Below are positions 1 through 10,509 of a stretch of DNA of 31,132 nt, piece after piece. Source of the DNA: Chara braunii (lineage: Eukaryota > Streptophyta > Charophyceae > Charales > Characeae); the NCBI GenBank assembly GCA_003427395.1, contig BFEA01000004.1, positions 7,434,888 through 7,466,019 on the forward strand. The letters run 5' to 3'. Within the stretch, counting starts at the first letter, position 1. Each line of letters opens with the position of its first letter. Below the pieces are notes generated by a model, which searched no databases, was not told the origin of the DNA, and saw nothing but the letters and a program-made list of their open reading frames with translations. The position numbers and the translations under genes were made by a program.

Positions 1-418
1 ACCAACCCCGGCCCCGCACCCCGCTGGGCCCCGGCCCCGGCCCCGCGCCCCGCGCCCGCACTACCCCGGGCTCACGAGGGTGGGGTGTAGCCCCGGTGGG
101 GCCCCGGGGTCGGGCCAAAACTTAAATATTGCAGTTTGGTGCAGGGGGTGCAGGCTGCGGCTGCGCACCCCCTTGTATTTTTTTTTGGATTTTTTTTTTT
201 ATTATGTTTTTACTTTTTTTGTTGGGGCCAGGGGTGCTGACCCCCGGCCCCCGGGACCCCCGCCGGGGCCCCGGGGCCGGGGCTCGACAACCCTGATCTT
301 GGGTTTTCAGGGTCACGATTCTCCATTGGTGTTATATTGGTGCAATGCTGCTCTCTGGACACCGTGATATGATCTGGCTTTCAACGTGATTGTGCAATCT
401 GAATGTTGCCATCTTACT
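1..418. other. GC-rich and T-rich low-complexity DNA, no gene recognised
   Basis: Positions 1-60 and about 225-295 are nearly pure runs of C and G (CCCCGG and GGGGCC words). Between them, 175-225 is T-rich. Short open frames here are products of the biased composition and resemble no family I know. The two GC blocks are similar in wording and may be parts of one dispersed repeat. Confidence 0.5.
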
Positions 419-419
419 A

Positions 420-452
<33 letters not shown>

Positions 453-453
453 G
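419..453. repeat. (TTA)n microsatellite
   Basis: About eleven TTA/ATT units in an uninterrupted run. Similar arrays occur at about 21103-21134 and 25135-25172. Confidence 0.95.
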
Positions 454-1954
454 ATAGTTGCCCGTTTCTGATTGGGGCCGTAACAGAAGGAAGCTGGGTG
501 GGGGACTGCTGCTAAAGAGAGAGAGAGAATGAGAAAGGATGAGAGTTAGCCAAACAGACAGCCTCATGGCCGCCCTAAGGGAAGGCAGGCCTGAATGACC
601 ACGAGGGACGTGGGTCCCAGATAGTTGCAGCAGACTAGTTGGTTGAAGTGCAGCCTGATCCTCACCCATGGTCCTTCCAGGAGAAGCGACTGCAACAGGT
701 AGTTGAGCCCGGGATGCGGGCTGTTGCACCCTGGACACACACAGCATGAGGCCCACATAATAAGGAGGGGACGCAAACCACTAAGGATGTAACATTGCCA
801 CCACATCCACGCACGGGCACTAAGCAACGTGTGCCGCCCCCGAACAGGGGGACACTAACAGACTCTGGTTAGGCATGCAGGATAACAAGCATGCGCCCAC
901 ACGGTCTTGCAGATAGGCAGAGTAACAATCAGATGCATGGTTCTTGAGGCACGCATGAGGGACAATGAGTGGGTTGCTGCGACCAGGGCTGTGTGGCGAA
1001 TGTGGCGAAAGTAAAGGGGTGCATGTATGCCGGAGAAGAAAGAAGAAGAAAAGAAAGAAAGAAGGAGGAAAGTAACATGAAGGAGGGACCAATGACGAAG
1101 AGGGCGAAAGGACAGTTTTGGTAGCTCCTGTGTTTTTTTTTTCTTTTAGTTTATGAAAAGATAAATCATTTATTGTAATGCAAATATTCTTATTAATATT
1201 GCTCTCCAAATCTATATTACTTTACTTTTATGGTTGTTTGTCACTTATTATCGTTCATTGATTGACACTATGAGTAAAGGGGCGGATGAGATGAGGAGGG
1301 AAGGAGCGAGGTACCAGAGAGAGATATCGTCATCTTCCTCGGTTCTCTCCTCGATCTAATTCCCCCATTTCCCTTTTTTTTGTTCTCATATCAGTCCAGG
1401 AAGTATTATTATAATCATCATCCTTATTAGCATATTGCTACTGAAGGAAATGGGGAGGGTCAGATACAGAGAAGTACGGGGCACTTGAGAGGAGAGAGAC
1501 ATCGTTACCGTGTGACGGTGCCTAACTCCTCCATCCTTCCCCGTTCTCCGATGTTCTAATCCCCTCATTTCCCTATGCTTCCACGACTATCTGAAATGGT
1601 ATATTAATCTCTCTGAATCGAAAAGTCTATTTTATGGAAGAGGATGAGAAAACAGGCAGAGACAACAGGGCGACTGCGGGAGCTCTGCCGAAGTTCAGGA
1701 GAAACTTTGGAGGCAGGGAACCATCAGGTGCGCATGACTTTATCCTTTCCCGTATCCCTTACTAGCTACAACTCTTTGTCAAACTGCATGAAGGATTGAG
1801 TGTTATACACTTTCTTGTTTTTCTTCAAAAGTAAAACTTTCAGAAAAGGTGAATGAACGTATGCGTGAAGTAAGAACCTTGTTTGAAGTAGAGAAGGAAC
1901 GTGGGAGAATCAAGAAGGAACCTAGTTTGCCTGGTTCTGAAACATAAAGCCGTG
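454..1954. other. No gene recognised; purine-rich tract at 1028-1073
   Basis: I see no conserved protein, RNA gene or terminal repeats here. A purine-rich GAA/GAAA tract covers about 1028-1073. The open frames are short, overlap on both strands and have composition-driven sequences. Confidence 0.5.
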
Positions 1955-2261
1955 TGATGGAGACTCCTCTGGGGTCGTCACATTTGCTTGCATGAACTGA
2001 CCGAGGTAAATGATGGGATACTCCCGTAAGAGTACCCTGCCATTCACCCGACTAAGTAATGATCTGGTGACGTGTCCATCTGACTTCGGCGTTGGTAACG
2101 GGAAGATGCCGTGCGTCTTCTCTGTTGATTTACGGTTAGATCTAAGAGGTAATCTTCTTCCGTGGGGTACATGTCTTCAACGACTAACAAAAACAAAAGT
2201 AGGAGGAGGCTCCCGTGGGGCTCAACGTTTACCTTTCGGACTAGGATTGGAAGAGAAATAA

Positions 2262-2280
2262 GTACTCACCGTGTGAGTAC
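2262..2280. other. Perfect 8-bp hairpin of the array
   Basis: GTACTCAC (2262-2269) and GTGAGTAC (2273-2280) pair perfectly around the three-base loop CGT. This is the cleanest short member of the array. Confidence 0.9.
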
Positions 2281-2309
2281 ACGAACTCCTAAGTCTGGGA
2301 CGATCTGTC

Positions 2310-2328
2310 CGACTTCCCGTAGGAGTCG
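2310..2328. other. Hairpin of the array with CGT loop
   Basis: CGACTTC (2310-2316) pairs with GGAGTCG (2322-2328), with one T-G wobble, around an apex containing CCGTA. The stem sequence is unrelated to the hairpin at 2262-2280, although the apex is the same. Confidence 0.8.
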
Positions 2329-2520
2329 TCATACATTTTGCTCATTTACAATGCACAGGCAAAAAGGTGAATAGTCAGGAAAACTCAACTAAGAGTTGTT
2401 TCGACTGATCTCCTACGTATCGAACTGGTAGTAGGATAACTCCCGGGGGGTCATCCTAATACTTTTTGTTTGATTTGAGGATCGATTAACGGGGGGAAGA
2501 AATGAGGTGATTGTGTTTGG

Positions 2521-2562
2521 GCAGTAGCGGGATACTCCCGGATGAGTAACCCTACTACTTGC
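2521..2562. other. Long interrupted hairpin of the array
   Basis: TACTC/GAGTA (2533-2537 with 2544-2548), GGG/CCC and GTAG/CTAC stack with small internal bulges around the loop CCGGAT. The outer arms extend to GC at 2521-2522 and 2561-2562. Confidence 0.75.
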
Positions 2563-2835
2563 TTGGGAATGATTGATGGATGATATAAATAAGTACTAAC
2601 GATCTATCTATTTAACATTGAAGCAGGATATGGGGGGCTCTCGTGGGGTCATCCTATTGCTTGCTTGGCTCTATCTTAACAAGTCTAGTAAGAAACTCCA
2701 GCAAAGGGAGGATCTGGTGTTTGCCTGAGTCTGCTAACTTAATCCTAGCTCGTCTGACTCTGAGAAAGTAGTACGATAACTCTCGTGGGGTCATCCTATT
2801 ACACTTTTTTAGGATAGGCTGGGTTTTAATCAAGG

Positions 2836-2871
2836 AGTAATAGGAGGCTTCCGTGAAGACCACCTATTACT
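2836..2871. other. Strong 14-bp hairpin of the array
   Basis: AGTAATAGG (2836-2844) and CCTATTACT (2863-2871) pair perfectly. Inside them GG/CC and TTC/GAA (2849-2851 with 2855-2857) close a three-base CGT loop at 2852-2854. Only small bulges interrupt the stem. Confidence 0.9.
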
Positions 2872-3060
2872 AACTTGAATTTCGTATTGATACCTAGATC
2901 TGGAATGTGTTTGGACATTGGGACACGTGTTGAAATGCTTCAACAAGGCTTTCTCAACTATTTGTTGTAACTAATAAAGGGATACTCCCCTGTGCGTTAT
3001 CCCGTCGCTTGCACAAGATTGTTTGAGCTGCTTGCATGAGGACTGCATGGACTTTGAAGA

Positions 3061-3094
3061 GTGGTTGAGTGCTCTCGTAGAACTACTCGACTAC
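3061..3094. other. Hairpin of the array with two wobble pairs
   Basis: GTGGTTGAGT (3061-3070) pairs along its whole length with ACTCGACTAC (3085-3094) if two G-T wobbles are allowed. TCT/AGA (3073-3075 with 3079-3081) closes the loop CGT. The wobbles fit selection on an RNA fold rather than a DNA palindrome. Confidence 0.85.
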
Positions 3095-3126
3095 TTATCT
3101 GACTAACCGTTTTGTCTGGAATTGAT

Positions 3127-3167
3127 CAAGTAGTGGAAGATTCCCGGGTGAATCAACGTACTACTTG
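3127..3167. other. Last hairpin of the array
   Basis: CAAGTAGT (3127-3134) and ACTACTTG (3160-3167) pair perfectly. GATTC (3139-3143) and GAATC (3150-3154) form an inner stem around CCGGGT. Confidence 0.85.
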
Positions 3168-4410
3168 CGTATGTCCAAACAAGAAGAAGAGATAGGAAAA
3201 AGGGAGTGCTCCAGCGGGAGCGACTCCAAAGGTCCTAAAAATAAGCAAAATATGAGGCAAATACCGCGGAGACAAAAAATTAGAAAAGAAGAAGCTTCGC
3301 GTAGCCTCAGTTCATTGGAAAAACCGCCACTGGCATGAGTTGATCTCAGCCGAACTACCTCGAAAACACCAAAGGGTGAGCTTATCCGCAAGAGAGAAAA
3401 TGCAAGTACTTAGAGGGAGGGGAAATATGAGTTTCCTAAGACAACTTAGGACATAGGCAAGAGACTCCTTGAACAAAACGAGGGTAGGTAAAAACTGGGG
3501 GTTAGAATTTGGGATGTTGAACCCAAAGCCCACGGACCAGATCTAAGGGCTAGATCCTTAGATATCAATATGTGGAAAATCGAGTGGAGGAGTTGAATCT
3601 TTGTTGACCTGTGTGCGCGCAGGTTTCTGTTTTAATCTACTGCAACTGAAGAAGAAGTCCTACATAAAGAACTCAATTTTCTATTACCTCTCGATAACAG
3701 GTCGTTCGTTGTCGATTCAACTTTTCCCCTTTGACTTGATACCCACGTCTAAACTCAAACCCTGTGGTCAGTAAAACTGTCACCTGTGGTCTTGCCTAAA
3801 TGGTCCTAGTCACTCTCAAGGGTCCTTTGAAGAATGTGAGGGAGTTAGGCTTACGTCTTAGGAAAGATAGAGTTGTCATACATGGTTTGGGAAGTGAGGG
3901 ACAATGTTTATGGTGTGGATTGATGGTTGATGTCGTTAGTGCATGGCATGTGAACTGTGTTTGCATTATTCTGTGCAGGTCTGTTTTGTTCGTCGTTTTG
4001 GGATTGAATTGGGCTTGACTGCGTGAAGAATCTTGGACGCATAACACTTGTAAAAGTGGGAAGGGTTCCCAACGGTAATACCTTCATATTAATTATAAGT
4101 CATATATAACTTCTATACTATTTGATGTTCAGTCACATGTTAAGTAGAATAAAATGCCATTGGCAGTGAAAAGGTTTGATTGGTACTTTGATCGTAGTGA
4201 TTAGAAAAATAATATATATTGGGAGCAGATGCGGAAATAGACAGCCTTCTAAAAGTTCGACTAGAATATCTAACGGGTCAGTTCTAGGCGTCTTACCGCG
4301 CGTGCCCCATTTTGTGCTACAACGATCGAGAAAACGCCCTCGGCAAACCTACCTTTATAAAGGCATATAAAAGCCTTCGCATGTGGGCCGGTAGCTCAAC
4401 AAGGATACGC
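3168..4410. other. No gene recognised; isolated hairpin at 3541-3563
   Basis: No conserved coding region was seen. ATCTAAGG (3541-3548) and CCTTAGAT (3556-3563) form a perfect 8-bp hairpin, but without the CGT apex of the upstream array. A 72-residue open frame at 3800-4018 (+) and one on the other strand resemble nothing I know. Confidence 0.45.
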
Positions 4411-4597
4411 CTACCTAAGGGTGGTGACAACCCCTTGGGTAGAGGTAAGTTGTACCTCGCGACGTCCCAACTTGTCGCAGGGCGTCGTGAGAGGTATAGC
4501 ACTCGCACACAGTCGGAGTGGTGACTGGTTCTTTTCAAACAAAACATCCTGCGTGACACGACCGTGAGGTCCGACGCTCCCCATCAGGGAGCGGGAC
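4411..4597. other. Cluster of three strong stem-loops
   Basis: Stem-loop 1 (4411-4442) has CTACCTAAGGG paired with CCCTTGGGTAG with one wobble, an 11-bp stem. Stem-loop 2 (4453-4496) stacks TACCTC/GAGGTA, CGACG/CGTCG and CCC/GGG. Stem-loop 3 (4569-4597) stacks GTCC/GGAC on CGCTCCC/GGGAGCG around the loop CATCA. The cluster lies about 220 bp beyond the last recognisable minus-strand L1 ORF2 sequence, so it may be that element's 3' untranslated region. It may also be an independent structured RNA. A GGTAGCTCA word just upstream (about 4390) resembles a tRNA A box, but no matching B box or cloverleaf was found. Confidence 0.6.
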
Positions 4598-4815
4598 CGC
4601 CGCGCGCGACACCGCCCTCCTTCCCCCTCGATCAATCTACAAATCGTACAACGCAAGTCCATCTTCCGTAGACAGTACCACTTGTGTAACTGCAATGGTA
4701 TATCTGCCTCAAACATAGTCATCCAATGAGAGGAGACTGCATCATGTAATCATTATAGCTTAGCCCCTACATCTCTCAAGTAAGGCTACCGACTTCTCAA
4801 CTCGGCCTCAGTTAA

Positions 4816-7800
4816 CTATCCAGAATTATCTGGCCACCTGATGTCTTTAATTCGAAAGATGCCCTTTTCTATCCAGCGTCTTGAAAAGTTACCAGAGTTG
4901 TCTGCAACTGAAAAAGGGGCTTCATCCTCATCTAGTAAGCATTGGTTTTCAAAAAGCAGTTCTCTTAAAACTTGCTCCTTCGAAGAGCGCTCTTTATATT
5001 TTGTTGGTTTCAACTTTTCTCAGGCGTACATCATAACATTCCAAAAGACTGATTTCGGACATCTGTTTGCGAAAGAATCCGACATGAAATAGCTTCAGAC
5101 GTTCGATGGGTTCGTTAAGTCTCATTCCCTGCTCAAAATATACTCTCCCAGTTTAACACAGTATTTACTCTCTGTCTCCAAGGTCGCCCGAATGGGTCAT
5201 CTAGCCAGCAGGTCCAGCTGTTTCCTTCTTGGATATAATATACCCAAGACCCCTTCCCCTCTAGGAAAGGTTACAGTGTCCCAGGCTACCTTACGCAAAT
5301 ATGCTTGCTCCTGAGTGGTTGTTGGTTTCCATGGCAACTTACGTGCCTCAAACTTAACGTTTGAGTACGCATTGTCTCCCAGCAGATGAACCGCCAGTGC
5401 ATACCACAATGTTGAAAATACTGCTGCGGTTATGAGAAGAGATTTGCCAAAGAGCGAGGAGAGGTAGGGCCAATTCCATTTTCAAGACATGACGTAGCTT
5501 TCTCTTTAAGAAGTTGATCTTGATACTCCGAACAATATGAAAATTTCTTTTAAACACCAAGAAAACGTTTAGCGGAGTCTCTTGGGATGCATTTTATTCC
5601 CAAGTCGACACATAATTAATGAGGAGCGGGTAATAAATGAAAGGTTTCTTACCACTTTATTGAGGATTCTGCTAATCCAGAAAAGTTAGACGAAAAATTT
5701 TGCGTTTCAGATAATACTTGTAATACACACATGGTGAGATTATTGGTAATGACACTCACTTTGCACTCAATGCTTCGATCGATCTTGAGGCCAAAGATTT
5801 ATGTGTTGAATATGAAATTATCTAATAGAACCTCCAAGTGAACTACGAAGAGCAGAGAGGATAATGGGCACCCCTGTCGCAAGGATCATATAAGACTGAA
5901 GGAAGCAAAACGTTTGCCATTAACTATGACGGACGTTGCGGCTTGTGAGTACATCATGACAGCTCAAACTAAATAACATATATTTTGACCAAATTTCATA
6001 TGTTTTATGGATGAAGGTCCATCCGACCTTATCGTATGCTTTTTCCATATCGAACATTGTAATCACAACTTGTGTAGCATCGTGTTCGGGTTCGGTGACC
6101 GAACCTGAACGTTCGGAACCGAACGCGAACAAGCGTCGAAACTCTCCAAACGCGAACATTAAAAAAAACAAAAGTTCTCCGAAAAATCTGAAAAATATAT
6201 ATGCTATGTAAAAAATAATACAAACAACTTTTGCCTTGGAGGTATGCTCAAATTCGTAACCAAACTCGAATTAAAAATAAAAAACCAATTTTATTATTAT
6301 TATTTTTTTTTTTTTGAATATGTTCGGCCGAACACGTTCGGGAGGCATTCGGCCAAACACCCGAGCATGTTCGTACGTTCGGAGAAGCTCCAAACATGTT
6401 CGGTGTGGTACACAGATCACAACGTCTTTTCTTTCGTGTGCAATAATTTCAACGATCTGCAGTGTGGTGATGATGTTTTCATGTAAAGAGCATCCCTTAA
6501 CAAATGCGCCGTGCTCTTGTGCCTTGAGAAGCGGTAGATATTTGACTAATCTTAGTGCAATTATAGTCTTTGCCAACAACTCACATGTCGCGTTCAATAA
6601 AGAAATTGGTCGCCAATTTCGTATATTTTTCTTGCTTTCTTTTTTACACAACAAGTATAATGACCCCTCCAACCATAGTATCAAAGAGAGGTTCGCCTTC
6701 AGCACATTATTAAAGAGTTATATGAGAACAAGTCTGAGGAAATCCCAAAAGGTTAGTATAAATTTGATTGGTAGCCCATTAGGGTCCGAGGCTTTGGCCT
6801 TGACCATCTCCTTAGTGGCTACCTCCAGTTCTTCTACTTTTAACGGGCAATCTCGATCCAATGCTGCATCAAGCGAGATAATTTTTTCTAAATTTTTTCA
6901 GAAGTCAAAGAAATCTCTAAGATCTTTGTCTGGAAGGTTAGAGGTCCGTCGAGTAGTAAGGACGTCACTTAAATATTCTTTTGCATATTGACACATTTGA
7001 ATACTATTAGAGGTTTCAGCAACAAGTGCTGCTAATGAAAAAAAATGTTCCAACTCCTTCATAACGGATTTGGCTATTGACCTCATCCGGGATTGAAAAA
7101 CATCGTTAGTCCTTCGATCAAAGTGCGACATACCCCTAATTCTGAATCATTCCTTACGTTGTTCTTCTGTTTTAATTTCCTGACTTTCCAAGTTTGATAA
7201 GGCTAAACTTCGCTTCAGAAGCCAATATAAATCAGAAATTGGATGAGACCCCAGACGACTTTTTGCCAGGGACACTTTGGTCCGCCATTGTTGGATCTGC
7301 TGATTCATCTTCCCATTCTTCAATCTAGAGTAAGTGTTACTGGCTTTCTGCAAAACTTGCATTACTACATTATACCAGGCCTAAGGGGTCTAGTAGAGAT
7401 GTGTTATTGTCTTCCAATTGCAGGTGATCCTATTGGGCCAGTTTAGTAAAGCAGGGTCTTCAATGTGTAACATTAAATCGAAAATAGTCGGGACCCCCGT
7501 CTGGACCACCCCCCCGTTGTGTTTCAAAGATCATTGGGAAGTGGTCAGACAAATTGAGAATTCTCACGTTCAATGTGAGACAACTGTCCCACGGAACACA
7601 CCGCATTATAGCAAAGTCCAAATGCCAAGGAGAAAATGCTCCCTGTTTTAAACTGAACCAAGTGTACCCAAGCACATCTGGATTCAAAACCCGAAAAGCA
7701 TCCACAAACTCAAAGAATTCCATAAACTCATGTAACAGGCAAGAGTCCTTTCGTAGCGAAAAAACTGAAGGTGAGTCAAGGCTCGGGTTGAGGATAGTAT

Positions 7801-8238
7801 TCCAATCCACGACCAGTTTCATGTTCTTGTGTCAGGGATGATTTCCGACAGCTCTGTGAAAGAGTGAAGACGTTCTCTATAGTCCACTGATAGATATAGT
7901 GACATGAAGGTCCGTGGATTTGAGCCAATCTTAATCTTGACCTAACACTATCGACCCCATGCGTTGATCGTCGAGTCAATAATCTCAACCAAAAAGTCTT
8001 GGTGAAACAGAATGGTTGTTACTCCCTTGAACCCCATTGATGGAGCCCATAGTTAGAAATCAGACCACTATTGCCTCATTTCTCTTAGTTTGGCCTTATT
8101 TAATTTGGTTTCATGTAATAATAGGATTTTCACGTTATTTTCATACATCCATGTCCTCAAGCGATCTCTCTTATGCCTGTTGTCCGTATCACCTAGACCA
8201 CAAATGTTCCAAGTGGCAAACAAAAACTTATTTCGCAT
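4816..8238 (-). pseudogene. L1 ORF2 (endonuclease-reverse transcriptase), broken
   Basis: A Met at 8238 begins MRNKFLFATWNICGLG, the usual start of the L1 endonuclease domain, followed by an E-T-K-L motif. The domain continues after frame changes at 7822-7460 with DWNTILNP, GYTWFSL and SDHFPMIF, the last carrying the catalytic SDH motif. Reverse transcriptase motifs follow: NWRPISLLN (about 6591-6618), FDMEKAYDKVGW (about 6022-6057) and RQGCPLSSLLF (about 5847-5879). I could not find a clear F/YADD catalytic motif, which may be mutated. The C-terminal part has KVAWDTVTFPRGEG (5251-5292) and W-x2-KGI-x-RIKDI (about 4843-4880), typical of L1 tails. Several frameshifts and the MITE insertion at 6070-6415 inactivate it. 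Confidence 0.85.
6070..6415. mobile_element. 346-bp hAT-like MITE inserted in the L1 reverse transcriptase
   Basis: The 8-bp direct repeat ATCACAAC flanks the element at 6062-6069 and 6416-6423. Its ends read TTGTGTAGCA and, on the opposite strand, CTGTGTACCA, an imperfect terminal inverted repeat. The body carries about ten copies of TTCGG or CCGAA clustered near both ends, as in the subterminal binding sites of hAT elements. It has no coding capacity. The L1 reading frame before the insertion (ending HERKDVV) continues as VVITMFDMEKAYD once the element and one repeat are discounted, so the boundaries are well supported. The 8-bp duplication suggests hAT, but the terminal bases are not the classic hAT ones. 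Confidence 0.85.
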
Positions 8239-8478
8239 TGCTGCCTACTCGACTGATTGTATTTTGGATCTGGTCTGAGGCAGCTTGATGAGTGTCTGAC
8301 TTTTTCCGCCTCATCCCTCTCTCAGAGACGACTGGTTTGGGGGTGGACCAGTTGAGTCTGAGAGCCGAATTTAGTTTCGGAGAAAACAAAACGTTGTTAT
8401 TCGACGATTGCAGCAGACACTGAGCAATCAGTCATGTGAATGTCCTCGAGTTCTAAATTATCAGAATTTGCCAACTTA

Positions 8479-8762
8479 GATAGTGGAATGTGAGAAATAT
8501 TGAGCTCCTTGAGTTGTTCCCTGCTCAGTGGTCTGACATCCATAAATGCATAAAATAAAGTTAGATTTTTCCCTGACAGATAAGTTTCAATCCAGAAATT
8601 AGTTTATTGTGATAGTGGAATGTGATAAATATTGAGCTCCTTGAGTTGTTCCCTGCTCAGTGGTCTGACATCCATAAGTGCGTAAAATAAAGTTAGTTTT
8701 CGCCCCGTGATGTTAAGAAGAAGATGGCAGATAAGCTTCAATCTAGAAATTAGTCTACTGTA
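8479..8762. repeat. Tandem duplication in the L1 ORF1 3' region (about 132 bp period)
   Basis: The segment from 8479 to 8610 is repeated from 8611 to about 8762 with few differences. The second copy holds about 28 extra bases at 8701-8728. The duplication covers the C-terminal codons of ORF1 on the minus strand. Confidence 0.9.
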
Positions 8763-10264
8763 AAATTTATTCTGAATAAGTTGTTTGGCAATAATAGCTA
8801 CTAACGATTCCGACGGATCGTCCGTGGAGACTGTGACTAGGAGGGATTTACGCCCTTCCTGGTCCCTGAAAACCAGAGTCATTGGACCTTGATAGGAAGA
8901 GACACAAAAAATTGATACTAAATACTTAAACATAGATTCCGCCTTCTCGAGCGTGACAACTCGTGGACTGTCACACAAAGCCAGTGTTCTCAGAAAAGTC
9001 TCTGCTGCAACCGTCGAAGTGGATGCATGCTCCCCCTGATAGTGGTCGGCATCTGACCCATCGAAGGAGTTACAACGTGTTTTGAGTTCTTTTTCTGCAT
9101 CCATTCTTCTGGTCCGCTTGGACGATTTCTTGCGTTTATCTTCTTTTGGCGGATTAGTCAGATCAGAGTCTTCTACCACCGTAAGTGCCAAAGGGTTTCC
9201 CTTTTCCGGGATTCCAACATCCATGGTGTCTTCATTCAAAACCTCATTATTTTCAGTCGGCCCGCTTGGTTGTTCTTCATATCGCTCGAAATTAATCAGA
9301 CCCGAATCATTCTCTTTTGATTTGTGCATTTCCATCAAGGTTGTAGGGGCATTTTTTTCGCCCCGGCGTCTAAATCCTTTGCATTGTCATTTTGCCCGTT
9401 GGGCGTTATGCTTGACCCAAATAAGAGAAGGTGCCGTACACCTTGGTATTGAAGGTGGAGGTATATGACGAGACCGGTGGCGGCGGAGGATACTCTTCAC
9501 TGTTGTGGTGGGAGGCATGACTGTCCCGTCCGTTCTTGGACAAACTTCCAAGAACACCGAAAGTGATGATCCTAAAGCTGACCCTCTTCCCTTCTTATAA
9601 TTAGTGCGTTCTGCATTTCGGGCTACATTCCGACATTCTTCGTAAGTGTGAGACCACCAACGACAGTGTGAACAATATGGAGTAAGGGCGTTGATGACAT
9701 CAACTTCAACTCCAGAAAAAATTGTATTTCATAATTTCTTTTAGCTGTTCCATTTCATTTGGAAGGAGGTAGGGGCGAAAGTCAACGTGATAGGTCCAGT
9801 TCTGAAATTCAATCTTATCATAACCCACACTTTTAATCCAATCAGCATGTTGTTTGACATTTTGTTTGGAGCTTGTGATGTATGTTGCTAGATTCTTTCC
9901 TTCGTGAATACAGCAACCCTTCTTGTGGTCTTCTGGAAGGAGACCCGCTTGAACCCATGCCGCCTCTTAGACGCTCACCATTTGTTTCTTGACCGGAACG
10001 AAAAGAGTCCCTCACTCATTTTCATATACCTGGAGAATCGCCTGTTCACTCAACCATTTTTCTTGGATCCTTCTAAGGATCGACTCTCAACCTGGAATGA
10101 AATGGACTGTGATCTACATCACCATGATGGAGGCCCTCGAGTAATTTTGTATCTAGAAAACAGTCCTCCAGCATGCTCCAGACTTGCTCTTGGAAGGCCT
10201 GATCAATGGGTGGCGGCGCCGAGGCTTCCGCCCTCGTGTCGTCCAAACTCAAGGGATATAGCAA
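8604..10264 (-). pseudogene. L1 ORF1 (gag-like RNA-binding protein), broken
   Basis: The upstream part starts at a Met near 10264 and is interrupted by stops (one just after 10073, others before 9900). A segment at about 9720-9800 reads YHVDFRPYLLPNEMEQLKE, typical of the conserved domain before the zinc knuckle in plant L1 ORF1. The knuckle, C-x2-C-x4-H-x4-C (read as CSHCRWWSHTYEEC), lies at about 9630-9680. A 244-residue open segment (9338-8604) forms the acidic and basic C-terminal part, ending in the tandemly duplicated stretch. The protein would bind LINE RNA in the retrotransposition particle. Frames are broken between segments, so no functional product is expected. Confidence 0.75.
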
Positions 10265-10509
10265 AAGGATAAATAAGAATGAATCAATTAATAGAACGCC
10301 TCAGTAAACAGTATCAAAAGCTCCTAATTAATACCCCATTCACACACCGGTGGTCGGGTTGAGGCAAGGCAAGGAGCTATACCGTCGCTCTTTTGACTTT
10401 TTGACTTATAAACCCCGTGCCAGAGGTCGCTTGGCAAAGGGTTGATGCGAGTAAAGGAGCTCCACAAACTGCCTAAACCAGCGTACTTCGTCACAAATGG
10501 TAAGTTTTA
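10265..10509. other. Spacer, no gene recognised
   Basis: This short stretch lies between the L1 5' end and the Harbinger-derived MITE. A G-rich sequence near 10350-10400 may be the L1 5' untranslated region. No motif was recognised. Confidence 0.4.

Larger units (their letters stand above)
1955..3167. repeat. Array of about 14 short hairpins with variable stems and a recurring C-CGT-G apex
   Basis: Imperfect to perfect inverted repeats of 19-42 nt recur at about 1955-1980, 2015-2037, 2097-2126, 2199-2232, 2262-2280, 2310-2328, 2430-2463, 2521-2562, 2622-2661, 2767-2805, 2836-2871, 2979-3003, 3061-3094 and 3127-3167, with a degenerate one near 2148-2172. Most have an apex reading CCGT, CCGG or TCGT, often followed by GGGGTCATCCTA. 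The stems differ from hairpin to hairpin, but changes on one arm are usually matched on the other. Many 3' arms run into a CTTGC or TTGCTTG word. Spacing is irregular, about 50-145 bp. No long open frame crosses the array. I do not recognise the family. It could be a decayed tandem repeat, a dispersed structured element, or a transcript processed at hairpins. Confidence 0.75.
4816..10264 (-). mobile_element. Decayed L1-type LINE retrotransposon
   Basis: Read on the minus strand, the order is an ORF1 with a CCHC zinc knuckle, an apurinic-type endonuclease, a reverse transcriptase and an L1-type C-terminal tail. This is the standard layout of plant L1 elements. All parts carry stops or frameshifts, so the copy is dead. 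A 346-bp MITE splits the reverse transcriptase at 6070-6415. The 3' end is not clear: I see no poly(A) tail immediately beyond 4816, and the three stem-loops at 4411-4597 may belong to its 3' untranslated region. Confidence 0.85.

Noticed and set aside
448-1209. Minus-strand frames of 87-129 residues
   Set aside because: They overlap one another in different frames, match no known family and are interrupted by low-complexity sequence.
1955-3167. CRISPR-like array
   Set aside because: The repeats are not identical, spacing is irregular, there are no cas genes and the context is eukaryotic.
4385-4460. tRNA gene or tRNA-derived SINE
   Set aside because: A GGTAGCTCA word resembles an A box, but no cloverleaf, B box or tail fits.
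6314-6991. 225-residue plus-strand open frame
   Set aside because: It lies opposite the L1 reverse transcriptase and runs through the inserted MITE, so it is a chance frame.
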